64,000 nucleotides of DNA, taken from NCBI RefSeq assembly GCF_014650875.1, contig NZ_BMVU01000007.1, positions 62,001-126,000 on the forward strand, in the 5' to 3' direction. Of this stretch, positions 1-8,796 are shown in pieces; the stretch's first letter is position 1; every line of letters starts with the position of its first letter. The translations under genes were made by a program, and so were the position numbers. The notes under the pieces are model-generated. The model saw only the letters and a program-made list of their open reading frames with translations. It was not told the origin of the DNA and ran no database searches. This DNA is from Streptomyces minutiscleroticus. GTDB lineage: Bacteria > Actinomycetota > Actinomycetes > Streptomycetales > Streptomycetaceae.

Positions 1-203
1 CGGGCCGAGCCGGGCCCGTGGTGGCGCACACCGAGCAGCAACGGCCCCGCGGCACGCCTCTCCGCCGCCGTGTCCGCGGCACGCACCCTCGCCGCCGTGT
101 CCCCGGTACGCGTTCCCGCCGCCGTGTTCCCGGCACGCGCCCCGGCCGTCGCCTCCGTACCGGCTGCCGCGCCGGTGTCCGTGGCGGCGTCCGCGTCCGT
201 CAT
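1..203 (-). CDS. DUF5682 family protein (YehM-like), N-terminal fragment
   Basis: Only the first 67 codons lie in the window; the gene continues beyond base 1. The ATG at 203 overlaps the stop of the upstream AAA ATPase gene in GCATGA, so the two are probably translationally coupled. After about 47 low-complexity Ala/Thr/Arg residues the protein reads LLLGVRHHGPGSAR, which I recognise as the start of the DUF5682 domain (relatives of E. coli YehM). No biochemical function is established for this family. In other genomes it travels with a MoxR ATPase, a VWA protein and a SWIM protein, and the first and last of these are present here. A VWA gene may lie beyond the window edge, which cannot be seen. 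Confidence 0.75.
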   Translation of the reverse strand, partial: MTDADAATDTGAAAGTEATAGARAGNTAAGTRTGDTAARVRAADTAAERRAAGPLLLGVRHHGPGSA

Positions 204-1411
204 GCGCTCACCTCCCGGCAGGCGCGGTAGAAGTCCTTCCACCCGTCGCGCTCGCGGACGACGGCCTCCAGGTACTCCTGCCAGACGACGCGGTCGGCCG
301 CCGGGTCGCGGACGACGGCGCCGAGGACGCCGGCGGCGACGTCGCCCGGGCGCAGCACCCCGTCGCCGAAGTGCGCGGCCAGGGCGAGGCCGTTGGTGAC
401 GACGGAGATCGCCTCCGCCGTCGACAGCGTGCCGCTGGGCGACTTCAGCTTCGTCCGGCCGTCGGCGGTGACGCCGTTGCGCAGTTCGCGGAAGACCGTG
501 ACGACGCGACGGATCTCGTCGACGCCGTCGGGGGCCGCGGGCAGGTCGAGCGCGCGTCCGAGCTGGTCGACGCGGCGCGCGACGATGTCGACCTCGGCGT
601 CGGTGGTCTCGGGCAGCGGCAGCACCACCGTGTTGAAGCGGCGGCGCAGGGCGCTGGACAGCTCGTTGACCCCGCGGTCGCGGTCGTTGGCCGTGGCGAT
701 CACGTTGAAGCCGCGTACGGCCTGCACCTCCTGGCCCAGCTCCGGTATCGGCAGCGTCTTCTCCGACAGGATCGTGATGAGCGTGTCCTGCACGTCGGCG
801 GGGATGCGCGTCAGCTCCTCGACGCGCGCGGTCAGCCCCTGCGCCATCGCCCGCATGACGGGGCTGGGCACGAGCGCGTCGCGGCTGGGGCCGTGCGCGA
901 GCAGCCGCGCGTAGTTCCAGCCGTAGCGGATCGCCTCCTCGGGCGTCCCGGCCGTGCCCTGGACCAGCAGCGTCGAGTCGCCGCTGACGGCGGCGGCGAG
1001 GTGCTCGGACACCCACGTCTTCGCCGTGCCGGGCACGCCGAGCAGCAGCAGCGCCCGGTCGGTGGCGAGCGTGGTGACGGCGACCTCGACGATGCGGCGC
1101 GGCCCCACGTACTTCGGTGTGATCACCGTGCCGTCCGGCAGCGCCCCGCCGAGCAGGTACGTCGCGACGGCCCACGGCGACAGCCGCCAGCGGGCCGGGC
1201 GCGGGCGGTCGTCCTGCGCGGCGAGCGCGGCCAGCTCGGCCGCGAACGCGTCCTCGGCGTGCGGCCGCAGCACCGCGTCCGCCGTCTCCCCCGCCTCCGC
1301 GCCCACACCCGCCCGCGCGTCCGTGGGCGCATCCGTGGGCGCGGACGCGGGGACGGGTGCGGAGCCGTACGGACCGGGCTCGCTGGACGTCGGGTCGACG
1401 GACACGGACAT
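200..1411 (-). CDS. MoxR-type AAA+ ATPase (YehL-like)
   Basis: 403 aa. A low-complexity N-terminus (about residues 1-70) is followed by an AAA+ core: Walker A GVPGTAKT (125-132), a Walker B-like segment ARVEELTR (195-202), sensor 1 VIATAN (237-242) and a triple-Arg cluster (256-258). MoxR ATPases act as chaperone-like remodelers, usually with a VWA-domain partner. The DUF5682 and SWIM neighbours point to the YehL branch. The start at 1411 is chosen because GAGGGGG precedes it; an upstream in-frame GTG at 1501 would run into the promoter. The gene overlaps the DUF5682 gene by 4 nt and diverges from the SWIM gene. The real substrate is unknown. Confidence 0.85.
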   Translation of the reverse strand: MSVSVDPTSSEPGPYGSAPVPASAPTDAPTDARAGVGAEAGETADAVLRPHAEDAFAAELAALAAQDDRPRPARWRLSPWAVATYLLGGALPDGTVITPKYVGPRRIVEVAVTTLATDRALLLLGVPGTAKTWVSEHLAAAVSGDSTLLVQGTAGTPEEAIRYGWNYARLLAHGPSRDALVPSPVMRAMAQGLTARVEELTRIPADVQDTLITILSEKTLPIPELGQEVQAVRGFNVIATANDRDRGVNELSSALRRRFNTVVLPLPETTDAEVDIVARRVDQLGRALDLPAAPDGVDEIRRVVTVFRELRNGVTADGRTKLKSPSGTLSTAEAISVVTNGLALAAHFGDGVLRPGDVAAGVLGAVVRDPAADRVVWQEYLEAVVRERDGWKDFYRACREVSA

Positions 1412-1452
1412 GGCGCGTTCCCCCTCGCGGCGGTGCCGGATCGGATGTGCTT

Positions 1453-1547
1453 CCCACCGTGCACCACGCCACTGACAACCGGCCCTGACCTGCGCGGACA
1501 CCCTCGCCAGGGTCGATTGTCAGTGGCGGCGCCTACCGTCGACGACA
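1453..1547. promoter_or_regulatory. Divergent RecA-NDp/PafBC-like promoter pair
   Basis: An 11-bp inverted repeat (GCCACTGACAA at 1468-1478, TTGTCAGTGGC at 1517-1527) places TTGTCAGTG on both strands. On the plus strand TTGTCAGTG (1517-1525), 8 nt, then TACCGT (1534-1539) is an exact match to the actinobacterial RecA-independent DNA-damage promoter tTGTCRgtg-N8-TAnnnT as I recall it. The predicted mRNA start is at the ATG (1547), so that transcript would be leaderless. On the minus strand the same box is followed after 8 nt by CACGGT (1461-1456), one mismatch from TAnnnT, which leaves a leader of about 40 nt before the ATPase start. Control by PafBC is inference from the motif. Confidence 0.75.
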
Positions 1548-2968
1548 TGACACAGCAGGGGGTGCGCTGGACGGCGGACCAGGTGCTGGCACTGGCGCCT
1601 GACGCCGCGTCACGCGAGGCGGGAAGCGAGCTCGGCGCGGCGAGTCCGTGGTCGGAGGCGGGCCATTCTGACGAGGGGACGGTGTGGGGGCTGTGCAAAG
1701 GCAGTGGCAGCAAGCCGTATCGGACGGTCATCGACGTCGCGGACGCCTCGGGGCCCGCGTACACGTGCAGTTGTCCGAGCGGGAAGGTCCCGTGCAAGCA
1801 CGCGCTGGGGCTGCTGCTCCTCTGGGCGGGCGGGGACGGTGCGGTGCCGCGGGGGCAGGCGCCGGACTGGGCCGTGCGGTGGGCCTCGGACAGGCGGCGG
1901 CACGTCCGGGAGGAGGGTCGGGGGAAGAGGACGACGGACGGGGCATCTGGGGACGCGCCGGCCGGCCGGGAGGCGGCCCGGCGCAGGGCGGAGCGCCGGT
2001 CGGAGCACGTCACCGCGGGCGCGGTGGAGCTGGAGCGGCGGCTGGGAGACCTGCTGCGCGGCGGTCTCGCCGCGGCGGAGCGGGAGGGGTACGGGCTGTG
2101 GGAGGAGACGGCGGCCCGCATGGTCGACGCGCAGGCGCCGGGACTGGCCTCCCGCGTACGGGAGTTGGGGGCGATACCGGCGTCGGGTCCCGGCTGGCCG
2201 GTGCGGCTGCTGGAGGAGTGCGCCCTGCTGCACCTGCTCGGACAGGGGTGGCTGCGGCGCGAGCGGCTGCCTGACGGGCTCGCCGCGACGGTCCGCTCGC
2301 GGATCGGGCTGCCCGCGCCCGCGGAGGGGCCCGCGCTGCGCGACCACTGGTCGGTCCTCGCCCAGTACGACACGGCGGACAGCCGGCTCACCACGCGCCG
2401 GATCTGGCTGCACGGCGCGCGGTCGGGGCGCACGGTCCTGCTCCTGTCGTACGGGGCGGCGGGCCGCGCGCCGGAGCTGTCGCTGCCCGTCGGGCTGGTC
2501 CTGGACGCGGACGTGCGGGCCCACCCCGGTGCCGGGCGGCTGCGGGTCGCCCTGGGCGAGCGGTACGGCCGGGGCGACGCCTCCGCGTCCGGGCAGGGGG
2601 CGCGTCCGCCGGGGGTGGGCGTGGCACGGGCCGCGGCGCTGTACGGGGAGGCGCTGCGCGACGATCCGTGGCTGGACTCGTACCCGGTGACGCTGTCCGG
2701 GGTCGTGCCCGGACCGGACGGCGGGGACGGCGGGAGCAGGGGGTGCGGAGGGGGCGGCGGTACCGGCGACCGCTGGCAACTGGCCGACGCGGACGGCGAC
2801 TCGGCGCTGCCGCTGACGTCGTCCGCGCGGTCCCGTTCCGGCCTGTGGCGGCTCGTCGCCCTGTCGGGCGGCGCTCCGGTCACGGTCTTCGGCGAGTGCG
2901 GCCACCGCGGCTTCACCCCGCTGACGGCCTGGCCGCAGGGACCGGGGGCGGCGGTGCCCCTGTGCTGA
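1547..2968 (+). CDS. SWIM zinc-finger protein (YehQ-like)
   Basis: 473 aa. The N-terminal region contains a SWIM zinc-binding motif CxCx6CxH at C74, C76, C83 and H85 (CSCPSGKVPCKH). SWIM domains bind DNA or proteins. The rest is alpha-helical, charged and without motifs I can name. The ATG at 1547 lies 7 nt after TACCGT with no ribosome site, consistent with a leaderless mRNA. A glycine-rich loop encoded around 2722-2765 is probably a linker. The gene diverges from the MoxR ATPase gene and precedes a DUF5691 gene, so it belongs to the same module. Confidence 0.85.
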   Translation: MTQQGVRWTADQVLALAPDAASREAGSELGAASPWSEAGHSDEGTVWGLCKGSGSKPYRTVIDVADASGPAYTCSCPSGKVPCKHALGLLLLWAGGDGAVPRGQAPDWAVRWASDRRRHVREEGRGKRTTDGASGDAPAGREAARRRAERRSEHVTAGAVELERRLGDLLRGGLAAAEREGYGLWEETAARMVDAQAPGLASRVRELGAIPASGPGWPVRLLEECALLHLLGQGWLRRERLPDGLAATVRSRIGLPAPAEGPALRDHWSVLAQYDTADSRLTTRRIWLHGARSGRTVLLLSYGAAGRAPELSLPVGLVLDADVRAHPGAGRLRVALGERYGRGDASASGQGARPPGVGVARAAALYGEALRDDPWLDSYPVTLSGVVPGPDGGDGGSRGCGGGGGTGDRWQLADADGDSALPLTSSARSRSGLWRLVALSGGAPVTVFGECGHRGFTPLTAWPQGPGAAVPLC

Positions 2969-3055
2969 GGGCGGCGCGGTCCCGCACCCGGGACCGCGCC
3001 CCCGACCGCCCGGTGCGCGAGGAGCGCGGAAGGGCGGGGAGGGCGACCGGCGCAC

Positions 3056-3151
3056 GGACCACGAGGAGTGCGGGTCGCCGGAAGTGCGGACCCCGAGGAG
3101 CGCGGACCACCGGGAGTACGGACCGCGGGAGATGCGGACCGTGAGGAGTGC
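3056..3151 (+). repeat. 16-bp tandem repeat, six copies, SD-like
   Basis: Six head-to-tail copies of a 16-mer with the pattern GGACCnnGnGGAGnnC fill the space between the SWIM and DUF5691 genes. Most copies carry a GGAG or GAGGAG core resembling a ribosome-binding site, and the real site of the next gene (GGAG at 3174-3178) follows directly. Copies are imperfect (the second is the most diverged). Confidence 0.8.
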
Positions 3152-3184
3152 GAGGAGCACGAGAGGTACGGGAGAGGAGTCCCG

Positions 3185-4816
3185 ATGACCGAAGCGTTCG
3201 AGGAGGCACCGGTTCACCGGGACGTGCCTCCGGGCCCCTCCTGGGAGGAGCTGGTGACGGCTGCGCTCCTGGGCACGGACCGCCGTACGCCGCCGGGGGC
3301 ACCCCCCGGCGGTGACGCTCCGGCGGCGCTGCTGGACGCGGCGGCGGTGGAGACCGTCCGGCGGCGGGCCGGACTGCGCCCCGGCCCGGCGGCGGCCCCG
3401 CTGGAGCCGGCCGCGCCGGACCCCCGTCCGGTGCCGCCGCCCGCGGCCGGGCGCCGGCTGGCGACGCTGCTCGCCGACCGTCCCAGTCCGGGCTCCGGGC
3501 GCAGGAGCACCGCGCCCGACCTCATGGAGCTGCTGCCGCAGTGGCTCGCCGCGGCGAACCGGCGCGGCTTCGCGGCACCGCCCGAGCTGCTGCCCGCACT
3601 GCTGGACGCGGCGCGCGGACGGACGGACCTGCGGCCCGCTGCCCTGGCGTTCGCGGGGCCGCGGGCGGTGTGGCTGGCGCGGCTGAACCCTGAGTGGCGG
3701 TTCGCACTGCGCTCGGCGCCGGGCGGCGGGGCGGCGCTGCCGGGTCCCGGAGAGACGGAGGCGATGCGGCGGTTGTGGGAGGAGGGCCTGTTCGCGGAGC
3801 GGGTGGCCCTGCTCACGGCGGTGCGGGCGCGCGACGCCGCGGCGGCGCGCGAGCTGCTCGCGGCGACCTGGGCGACGGAGCGCGCCGAGGACCGGCTGAT
3901 GTTCCTGGACTCGCTGCGGGCGGGGCTCGGCCCGGCGGACGAGCCGTTCCTGGAGCGGGCGCTCGCCGACCGCAGCCGCAACGTACGGTCGACGGCGGCG
4001 GAGCTGCTCTCCGCGCTGCCCGGCTCCGCGCTGGCCGGGCGGATGGCGGAGCGCGCCGGCTCCTGCGTGTCCGTCGACCGCACCCGGAGCACGCCGACGA
4101 TCGTGGTCGAGGCGCCGCACGAGTGCGACGCGGGGATGGAGCGCGACGGAGTGGCGGCCACGGCGCCGGCGGGCCGGGGCGAGCGGTCCTGGTGGCTGGG
4201 CCAGCTGGTGGAGGCGGCGCCGCTCGGCGGCTGGTCCGCGCGGCTCGGCGGGCGTACGCCGCAGGAGATCGTCGCGCTGCCCGTGGCGGACGACTGGCAG
4301 GACGAGCTGCACGCCGCGTGGTGCAGGGCCGCGGTGCGGCAGCGGGACCCGTCCTGGGCGCGGGCGCTGCTGGGGGCGCCCGCGGCGGCGGAGGCCGCCG
4401 GTCCGGGCGCGGTGTCCCTGGCCGAACGGGCGAAGCTGCTCGGCACGCTGCCGGCCGGGGAGCGGGCGGAGTGGGTGGCGGTGTTCATCGCCACGCACGG
4501 TCTGTCCGAGACGTTCCAGCTGCTCGGCGTGTGCGCCGTGCCCTGGTCGGAGCCCTTGGGGCGGGCCGTGGTGGACGCGCTCGACATCGCACGCGACGCG
4601 GGGAGTTACCCATGGAGCTTCAGTGGTGTGATGGGTCTGGCCGAGCGGTGTCTGGACCCGGCCGCGGCCGGCCGGCTGGAGGCGCTCACGGCCGCGCGGG
4701 ACGACCCCGAGGACGCGTCGCCCGGCGCCGGGGGCTACTGGGCGGAGGCGTTCCAGCGGCTGGTCGGCACGTTGCGCCTGCGCGCGGCGATGCTGGCGGA
4801 ACTCGACGGGGGCTGA
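3185..4816 (+). CDS. DUF5691 family protein
   Basis: 543 aa. The N-terminal stretch ELVTAALLGTDRR (about residues 22-34) is the hallmark I associate with DUF5691; the remainder is a Leu/Ala-rich helical repeat-like protein. The family has no known activity but regularly sits beside SWIM, MoxR and DUF5682 genes. The ATG at 3185 is preceded by GAGAGGAGT; longer in-frame starts would translate the tandem repeat and are unlikely. Probably co-transcribed with the SWIM gene. Confidence 0.8.
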   Translation: MTEAFEEAPVHRDVPPGPSWEELVTAALLGTDRRTPPGAPPGGDAPAALLDAAAVETVRRRAGLRPGPAAAPLEPAAPDPRPVPPPAAGRRLATLLADRPSPGSGRRSTAPDLMELLPQWLAAANRRGFAAPPELLPALLDAARGRTDLRPAALAFAGPRAVWLARLNPEWRFALRSAPGGGAALPGPGETEAMRRLWEEGLFAERVALLTAVRARDAAAARELLAATWATERAEDRLMFLDSLRAGLGPADEPFLERALADRSRNVRSTAAELLSALPGSALAGRMAERAGSCVSVDRTRSTPTIVVEAPHECDAGMERDGVAATAPAGRGERSWWLGQLVEAAPLGGWSARLGGRTPQEIVALPVADDWQDELHAAWCRAAVRQRDPSWARALLGAPAAAEAAGPGAVSLAERAKLLGTLPAGERAEWVAVFIATHGLSETFQLLGVCAVPWSEPLGRAVVDALDIARDAGSYPWSFSGVMGLAERCLDPAAAGRLEALTAARDDPEDASPGAGGYWAEAFQRLVGTLRLRAAMLAELDGG

Positions 4817-4986
4817 CGGTGCGGCGCCGACCGCGCGGCGCCGCCCGCGCGGCGCCTCCCGCGCCGACCGTGCCTGGCACCGGCCGGAGCGGGGGCCGTG
4901 CGGCCGCCGGTGCCCCGGGTCCCCGGCCGACGCGCCGCCCGCCGTGCGCACGGCCGACCGCCGCAGTGGCGACGGCAGCCGCGGCA

Positions 4987-5058
4987 GCGGCGGTCGCAGA
5001 GACACCGGCAGTCGCAATGACAGCGGCGGTCACAGGGACAGCGACAGTCGCACGCGGC
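4987..5058. repeat. 18-bp tandem repeat, four copies
   Basis: Four contiguous 18-mers with the pattern nCGnCnGTCnCAnnGACA lie between the convergent DUF5691 and icmB genes. On the minus strand they read as an artificial Cys/Arg-rich peptide. The rest of the 4817-5097 gap shows short GGCGCC palindromes but no clear terminator or gene. Confidence 0.7.
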
Positions 5059-5097
5059 GCGCTGAGTGCCGAGTGCCCCGTGCACGCCGCGGGGCGG

Positions 5098-5514
5098 CTA
5101 CGCCTCCGCCGGCTGGCGGATGTTCGCCCGTACCCAGTCGACGATCGACGCCGTGGTGGCGCCCGGCGTGAAGATCTCCGCCACGCCCTGCTCCTTCAGC
5201 GGCGGGATGTCGGCCTCCGGGATGATGCCGCCGCCGAAGACCTTGATGTCCTCCGCGTCGCGCTCCTTCAGGAGGGCGATGACCGCGGCGAACAGGGTGT
5301 TGTGCGCTCCGGAGAGGATGGACAGGCCGATCGCGTCGGCGTCCTCCTGGATCGCGGTGTCGACGATCTGCTCGGGCGTCTGGTGCAGGCCCGTGTAGAT
5401 GACCTCCATCCCCGCGTCGCGCAGCGCACGCGCGATGACCTTCGCGCCGCGATCGTGCCCGTCGAGCCCCGGCTTGGCCACCACCACACGGATCGGACCG
5501 GCTGCCACACCCAT
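5098..5514 (-). CDS. icmB: Isobutyryl-CoA mutase small (B12-binding) subunit
   Basis: 138 aa, the length of Streptomyces IcmB. The sequence is a complete cobalamin-binding domain: DxHxxG at D18, H20, G23; SILSGAH in the middle; GGGIIP and the TPGATT end. With the separately encoded large subunit IcmA it interconverts isobutyryl-CoA and n-butyryl-CoA, linking valine catabolism to butyryl-CoA for fatty acid and polyketide synthesis. No IcmA gene is adjacent, which is normal in Streptomyces. The ATG at 5514 is preceded by GGAGGCAG; the in-frame ATG at 5526 lacks a good ribosome site. Confidence 0.92.
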   Translation of the reverse strand: MGVAAGPIRVVVAKPGLDGHDRGAKVIARALRDAGMEVIYTGLHQTPEQIVDTAIQEDADAIGLSILSGAHNTLFAAVIALLKERDAEDIKVFGGGIIPEADIPPLKEQGVAEIFTPGATTASIVDWVRANIRQPAEA

Positions 5515-5939
5515 CACTGCCTCCATGAACCGACTGCACCGCTCTGCAGAGATCTGTTTCCACCCGTACCGCGCCGGTCCGGGCAAGTGAACGAACGTTA
5601 TCGCCAGCATCCCGCACCCGGCAGTTTCACGGTAAGGAGCGAGGGGGAAATCACACGTGGGACACGTTCACCGCGCACCGTTCCCGCTCCCGTGGCACAC
5701 GGGGTCACAGCCGGACCGGGCGCAAGGGAAGCCGTTACAGAGAACCACCGCACCTCCGCGCCGCCTGCCGGCGGGCGCGAGGCGCGGCACGGCGACGACC
5801 GCACGACGGCGGACACCTTCGCCGTTTCACCAGCACAGCGGGCACCGCTCGTGCGTCGTCGTCCCCTTCTGCGGACGGTTTCCCCCGAGGGCACACGGGG
5901 GACAGAGGCGTCCCTCCGTGCGCCGACAGGAGGTCGGCC
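5515..5939. other. Intergenic region between divergent icmB and lipase genes
   Basis: No gene is evident. The icmB leader contains the palindrome-like CTCTGCAGAG near 5541. The lipase end carries AGGAGGT just before its start. No operator could be assigned. Confidence 0.5.
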
Positions 5940-6818
5940 ATGAAGGTCACCAGGGCGGCCGCGCCCTTTCTTCCGCTCTGCCAGCACCTGTTCCCGAACA
6001 AGCTGGCGGGGCTCTCGCTGGCTCTCCTGAAGGCGACGGCCCTGGAGATGGCGATTCTCGCGGGCCACCTCTTCCTCTATCCGTCCGGCATCACCCAGGA
6101 GCGCCGGGCCCCCGCCGCCCTGCCGGGCTCCGGCACCGAGGAGGACTCCGGGACCGACCCGGCCCGGCTGCCCACCCCGGACAAACCCCCGGTCGTCCTG
6201 CTGCACGGGTTCATCGACAACCGCTCGGTCTTCGTGCTGCTGCGCCGTTCCCTCGCCCAGCACGGGAGACAGCAGGTCGAGTCGCTCAACTACTCGCCGC
6301 TCACCTGCGACATACGCACCGCCGCCGAGCTGCTCCGCCGGCACATCGAGGACATCTGCGAGCGCACCGGCCGGCGCGAGGTCGACATCGTCGGGCACAG
6401 CCTGGGCGGCCTGATCGCGCGGTACTACGTGCAGCGGCTGGGCGGCGACCTGCGCGTGCGTACGCTCGTGACGCTCGGCACGCCGCACGGCGGCACCCGG
6501 GTCGTGCCGCTGATGAACGCGCACCCGATCGTGCGGCAGATGCGCCCCGGATCGGCGGTGATCGAGGAACTGCGGCTGCCGGCGCCCGGGTGCCGTACGC
6601 GCTTCGTGAGCTTCTGGAGCGACCTCGACCAGCTGATGGACCCGCTGCGGACCGCCTGTATCGAGCACCCCGATCTGCTCGTGCAGAACGTGCAGGTGAG
6701 CGGCATCGGGCATCTCGCGCTGCCCGTGCACCCGGCCGTGGCCTCCGGCATCCGGCAGGTGCTCGACGCCGAGGAGACGGCCACGGCCGACCGGCCCGGC
6801 GGGCTGACGGTGGCCTGA
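5940..6818 (+). CDS. Alpha/beta-hydrolase lipase/esterase
   Basis: 292 aa. The nucleophile elbow GHSLGG places the catalytic Ser at residue 154. An upstream LLHGF segment provides the HG oxyanion motif, and a C-terminal GIGHLALP carries the probable catalytic His. The N-terminus has a long hydrophobic stretch (about residues 21-48), so the protein may be membrane-attached or exported. It resembles triacylglycerol lipases of the LipA/EstA type. AGGAGGT is optimally placed before the ATG. It stands alone between icmB and the M23 peptidase gene. The substrate is not known. Confidence 0.85.
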   Translation: MKVTRAAAPFLPLCQHLFPNKLAGLSLALLKATALEMAILAGHLFLYPSGITQERRAPAALPGSGTEEDSGTDPARLPTPDKPPVVLLHGFIDNRSVFVLLRRSLAQHGRQQVESLNYSPLTCDIRTAAELLRRHIEDICERTGRREVDIVGHSLGGLIARYYVQRLGGDLRVRTLVTLGTPHGGTRVVPLMNAHPIVRQMRPGSAVIEELRLPAPGCRTRFVSFWSDLDQLMDPLRTACIEHPDLLVQNVQVSGIGHLALPVHPAVASGIRQVLDAEETATADRPGGLTVA

Positions 6819-7200
6819 CCCACCGGCCGGCGGTCCGGACACGGCCGACCCGGCGGCACCCCGGCGACGGCTCCGGCGGCGGATTCGGTGGCGATCCGGT
6901 GGCGACCTCCGCAGCGGCCCGAAGCCGACTCCGGCGACGGTCTCCGCAGCGGTCCGGTGACGGTTCCGGCGTCCGTCCGATTCCCACGGGTGGTGGTCCG
7001 GACGCACTCCCGCACCCGCCTCGATATCGAACACTCATCGAACACAAGGCCAAGGCTCTGTGCGCAGTCCGCCGAAAGGCGGCCGAATGCCCGTTTCCCG
7101 CGAGCACGAAACCTACGGAAGATTGTCGCGCTCGCATACTGCCGGGTACAGTCGCCGCACTGCTCTACCAGCCCCTGTCGTCGAGGCGAAAGAGAAGTTG
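6819..7200. other. Intergenic region, low complexity, no gene seen
   Basis: The first 170 bases are degenerate GACGGTTCCGGCGG-type repeats. The rest is less GC-rich (for example CGATATCGAACACTCATCG near 7022) and probably holds the promoter of the M23 peptidase gene. I could not assign a riboswitch here. Confidence 0.5.
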
Positions 7201-8796
7201 GTGAACGACCGTCACCCGTCGGGGACCGTGAACTCCCCGGCCACGGCTCCCGGAGCCGCCTCGGCGCATCACGCGCCCTACGGTGAGCAAGGAAGCCAGT
7301 ACGGCGACTTCACCACGTACGGCGGGTACCCCGCCACCGGATTCCATGCCGACGGATTCGGCGGGCACGAGACCGGCGGCTACACCCCCACCACGGCCTT
7401 CTCGACCGACCCCCTGTTCGGCGACATGACCGGCGGCGGGAGCGTGCCGGGCGCCGACACGGGCGCGTACGACACCGCGCAGTGGGCCACCGGCAGCCAC
7501 GGGACGGCGCACTACGACCCGTACGCGGGCCAGGGCGCGCACCCCACCTCGTACGAGACGGGCGGGTTCGACGCGACCGCCTTCACCGACCCGGCGGGCG
7601 CCGCGGACGGGACGTGGCAGGACGCCGGGCACGACCACCTCTCCGGGATCCCGGCGCAGACGCCCGGTCCCGAGGCCACCGGCCAGTGGGACGCGGCCGC
7701 CTGGTCGCAGGCCGGCCCGCACGAGCAGACCCAGCAGTGGGAAGCCACCCAGATCTTCGACAGCGGCGCCTACGACGCGACGGCGTGGAACTCCGCGGGC
7801 CCCGAGCCGACCCTGGTCCAGCCCCAGGTCCCGCAGGAGGGCTTCGAGCCCTTCGACGCGGCCGCGCACGAGCTGCCCTTCGACCAGCAGCCGACCGCGA
7901 CCTTCGAGCAGATCGCGCCCGACGAACACGCGCTCGCCGGTGAGGAGTTCGGCGACGGCGCGGGCGCGCACGGCGACACCGGCCCGGACGCGTACGCGCC
8001 GGCCGACGTCGCCGAGGTGGTCACGCATACGCGCGCGGAGGAGCGTTCCGCCGCGCGCTCCCGTTCCCGCCGCCGTCCTCCCGCCCGGCGCTCCGCACTG
8101 TTCACCGTGGCCGTGCCCTCCGCCTGCGTGATGGGCGTGGCCGGGATCGCGGCCGCCTCCGTGGGCGGTGGCGGCGACGAGTCCAAGGAGACGACGGCCT
8201 CGGCCGCGGACACGAAGACGGTCCAGCCGTCCACCGCTAACAACAAGCTGGACACCCAGCTCCAGAACCTCTCCGCGGACGTGGACGACTTCGCCGACCG
8301 GGCGAGCCGCACGCAGGAACGCATCGACCTCAAGGCCCAGCAGGAGCTGGAGAAGAAGAAGGCGGCGGAGGAGGCGGCCCGCAAGGAGCGGCTGCGCCCG
8401 AAGTTCGCCCTCCCGGTCGCGCAGCACGGCCTCAGCGCCTACTACGGCCAGGCCGGCATCAACTGGATGTCCGCGCACACCGGCATCGACTTCCCGGTCT
8501 CGTACGGGACGACCGTGATGGCCGCGACCGACGGGACCGTGCGGACCCAGTGGAACGCCGCCTACGGCAACATGGTGATCGTCACCGCGAAGGACGGCAC
8601 GGAGACCTGGTACTGCCACCTCTCCACCTACAAGGTCGCCTCGGGCGCCGCCGTGAAGGCCGGCGACCCGATCGCCTTCTCGGGCAACTCGGGCAACTCC
8701 ACCGGCCCGCACCTCCACTTCGAGGTGCGCCCGGCCGGCGGCGCCGCGATCGACCCACTGCCGTGGCTGCGCAGCCACGGCCTCGACCCCTCCTGA
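7201..8796 (+). CDS. M23 family metallopeptidase, membrane-anchored
   Basis: 531 aa. A long Gly/Thr/Tyr-rich N-terminal region (about 1-280) precedes an Arg-rich stop, one membrane segment (about 298-322), a coiled coil (about 365-400) and a C-terminal M23 domain. Zinc ligands are visible: HTGID (H426, D430) and HLHFE (second His, 506), with H473 in CHLS. M23 enzymes cut peptidoglycan cross-bridges or act as amidase activators. The GTG at 7201 (VNDRHPSG...) follows AAAGAGAAG; an earlier ATG at 7060 would add an uncharacteristic basic leader. The extended N-terminus is predicted to be cytoplasmic. Confidence 0.88.
   Translation: MNDRHPSGTVNSPATAPGAASAHHAPYGEQGSQYGDFTTYGGYPATGFHADGFGGHETGGYTPTTAFSTDPLFGDMTGGGSVPGADTGAYDTAQWATGSHGTAHYDPYAGQGAHPTSYETGGFDATAFTDPAGAADGTWQDAGHDHLSGIPAQTPGPEATGQWDAAAWSQAGPHEQTQQWEATQIFDSGAYDATAWNSAGPEPTLVQPQVPQEGFEPFDAAAHELPFDQQPTATFEQIAPDEHALAGEEFGDGAGAHGDTGPDAYAPADVAEVVTHTRAEERSAARSRSRRRPPARRSALFTVAVPSACVMGVAGIAAASVGGGGDESKETTASAADTKTVQPSTANNKLDTQLQNLSADVDDFADRASRTQERIDLKAQQELEKKKAAEEAARKERLRPKFALPVAQHGLSAYYGQAGINWMSAHTGIDFPVSYGTTVMAATDGTVRTQWNAAYGNMVIVTAKDGTETWYCHLSTYKVASGAAVKAGDPIAFSGNSGNSTGPHLHFEVRPAGGAAIDPLPWLRSHGLDPS

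Noticed and set aside
4735..5085. Cysteine-rich minus-strand frame
   Set aside because: It overlaps the DUF5691 3' end and its Cys pattern comes from an 18-bp DNA repeat. No ribosome site was found.
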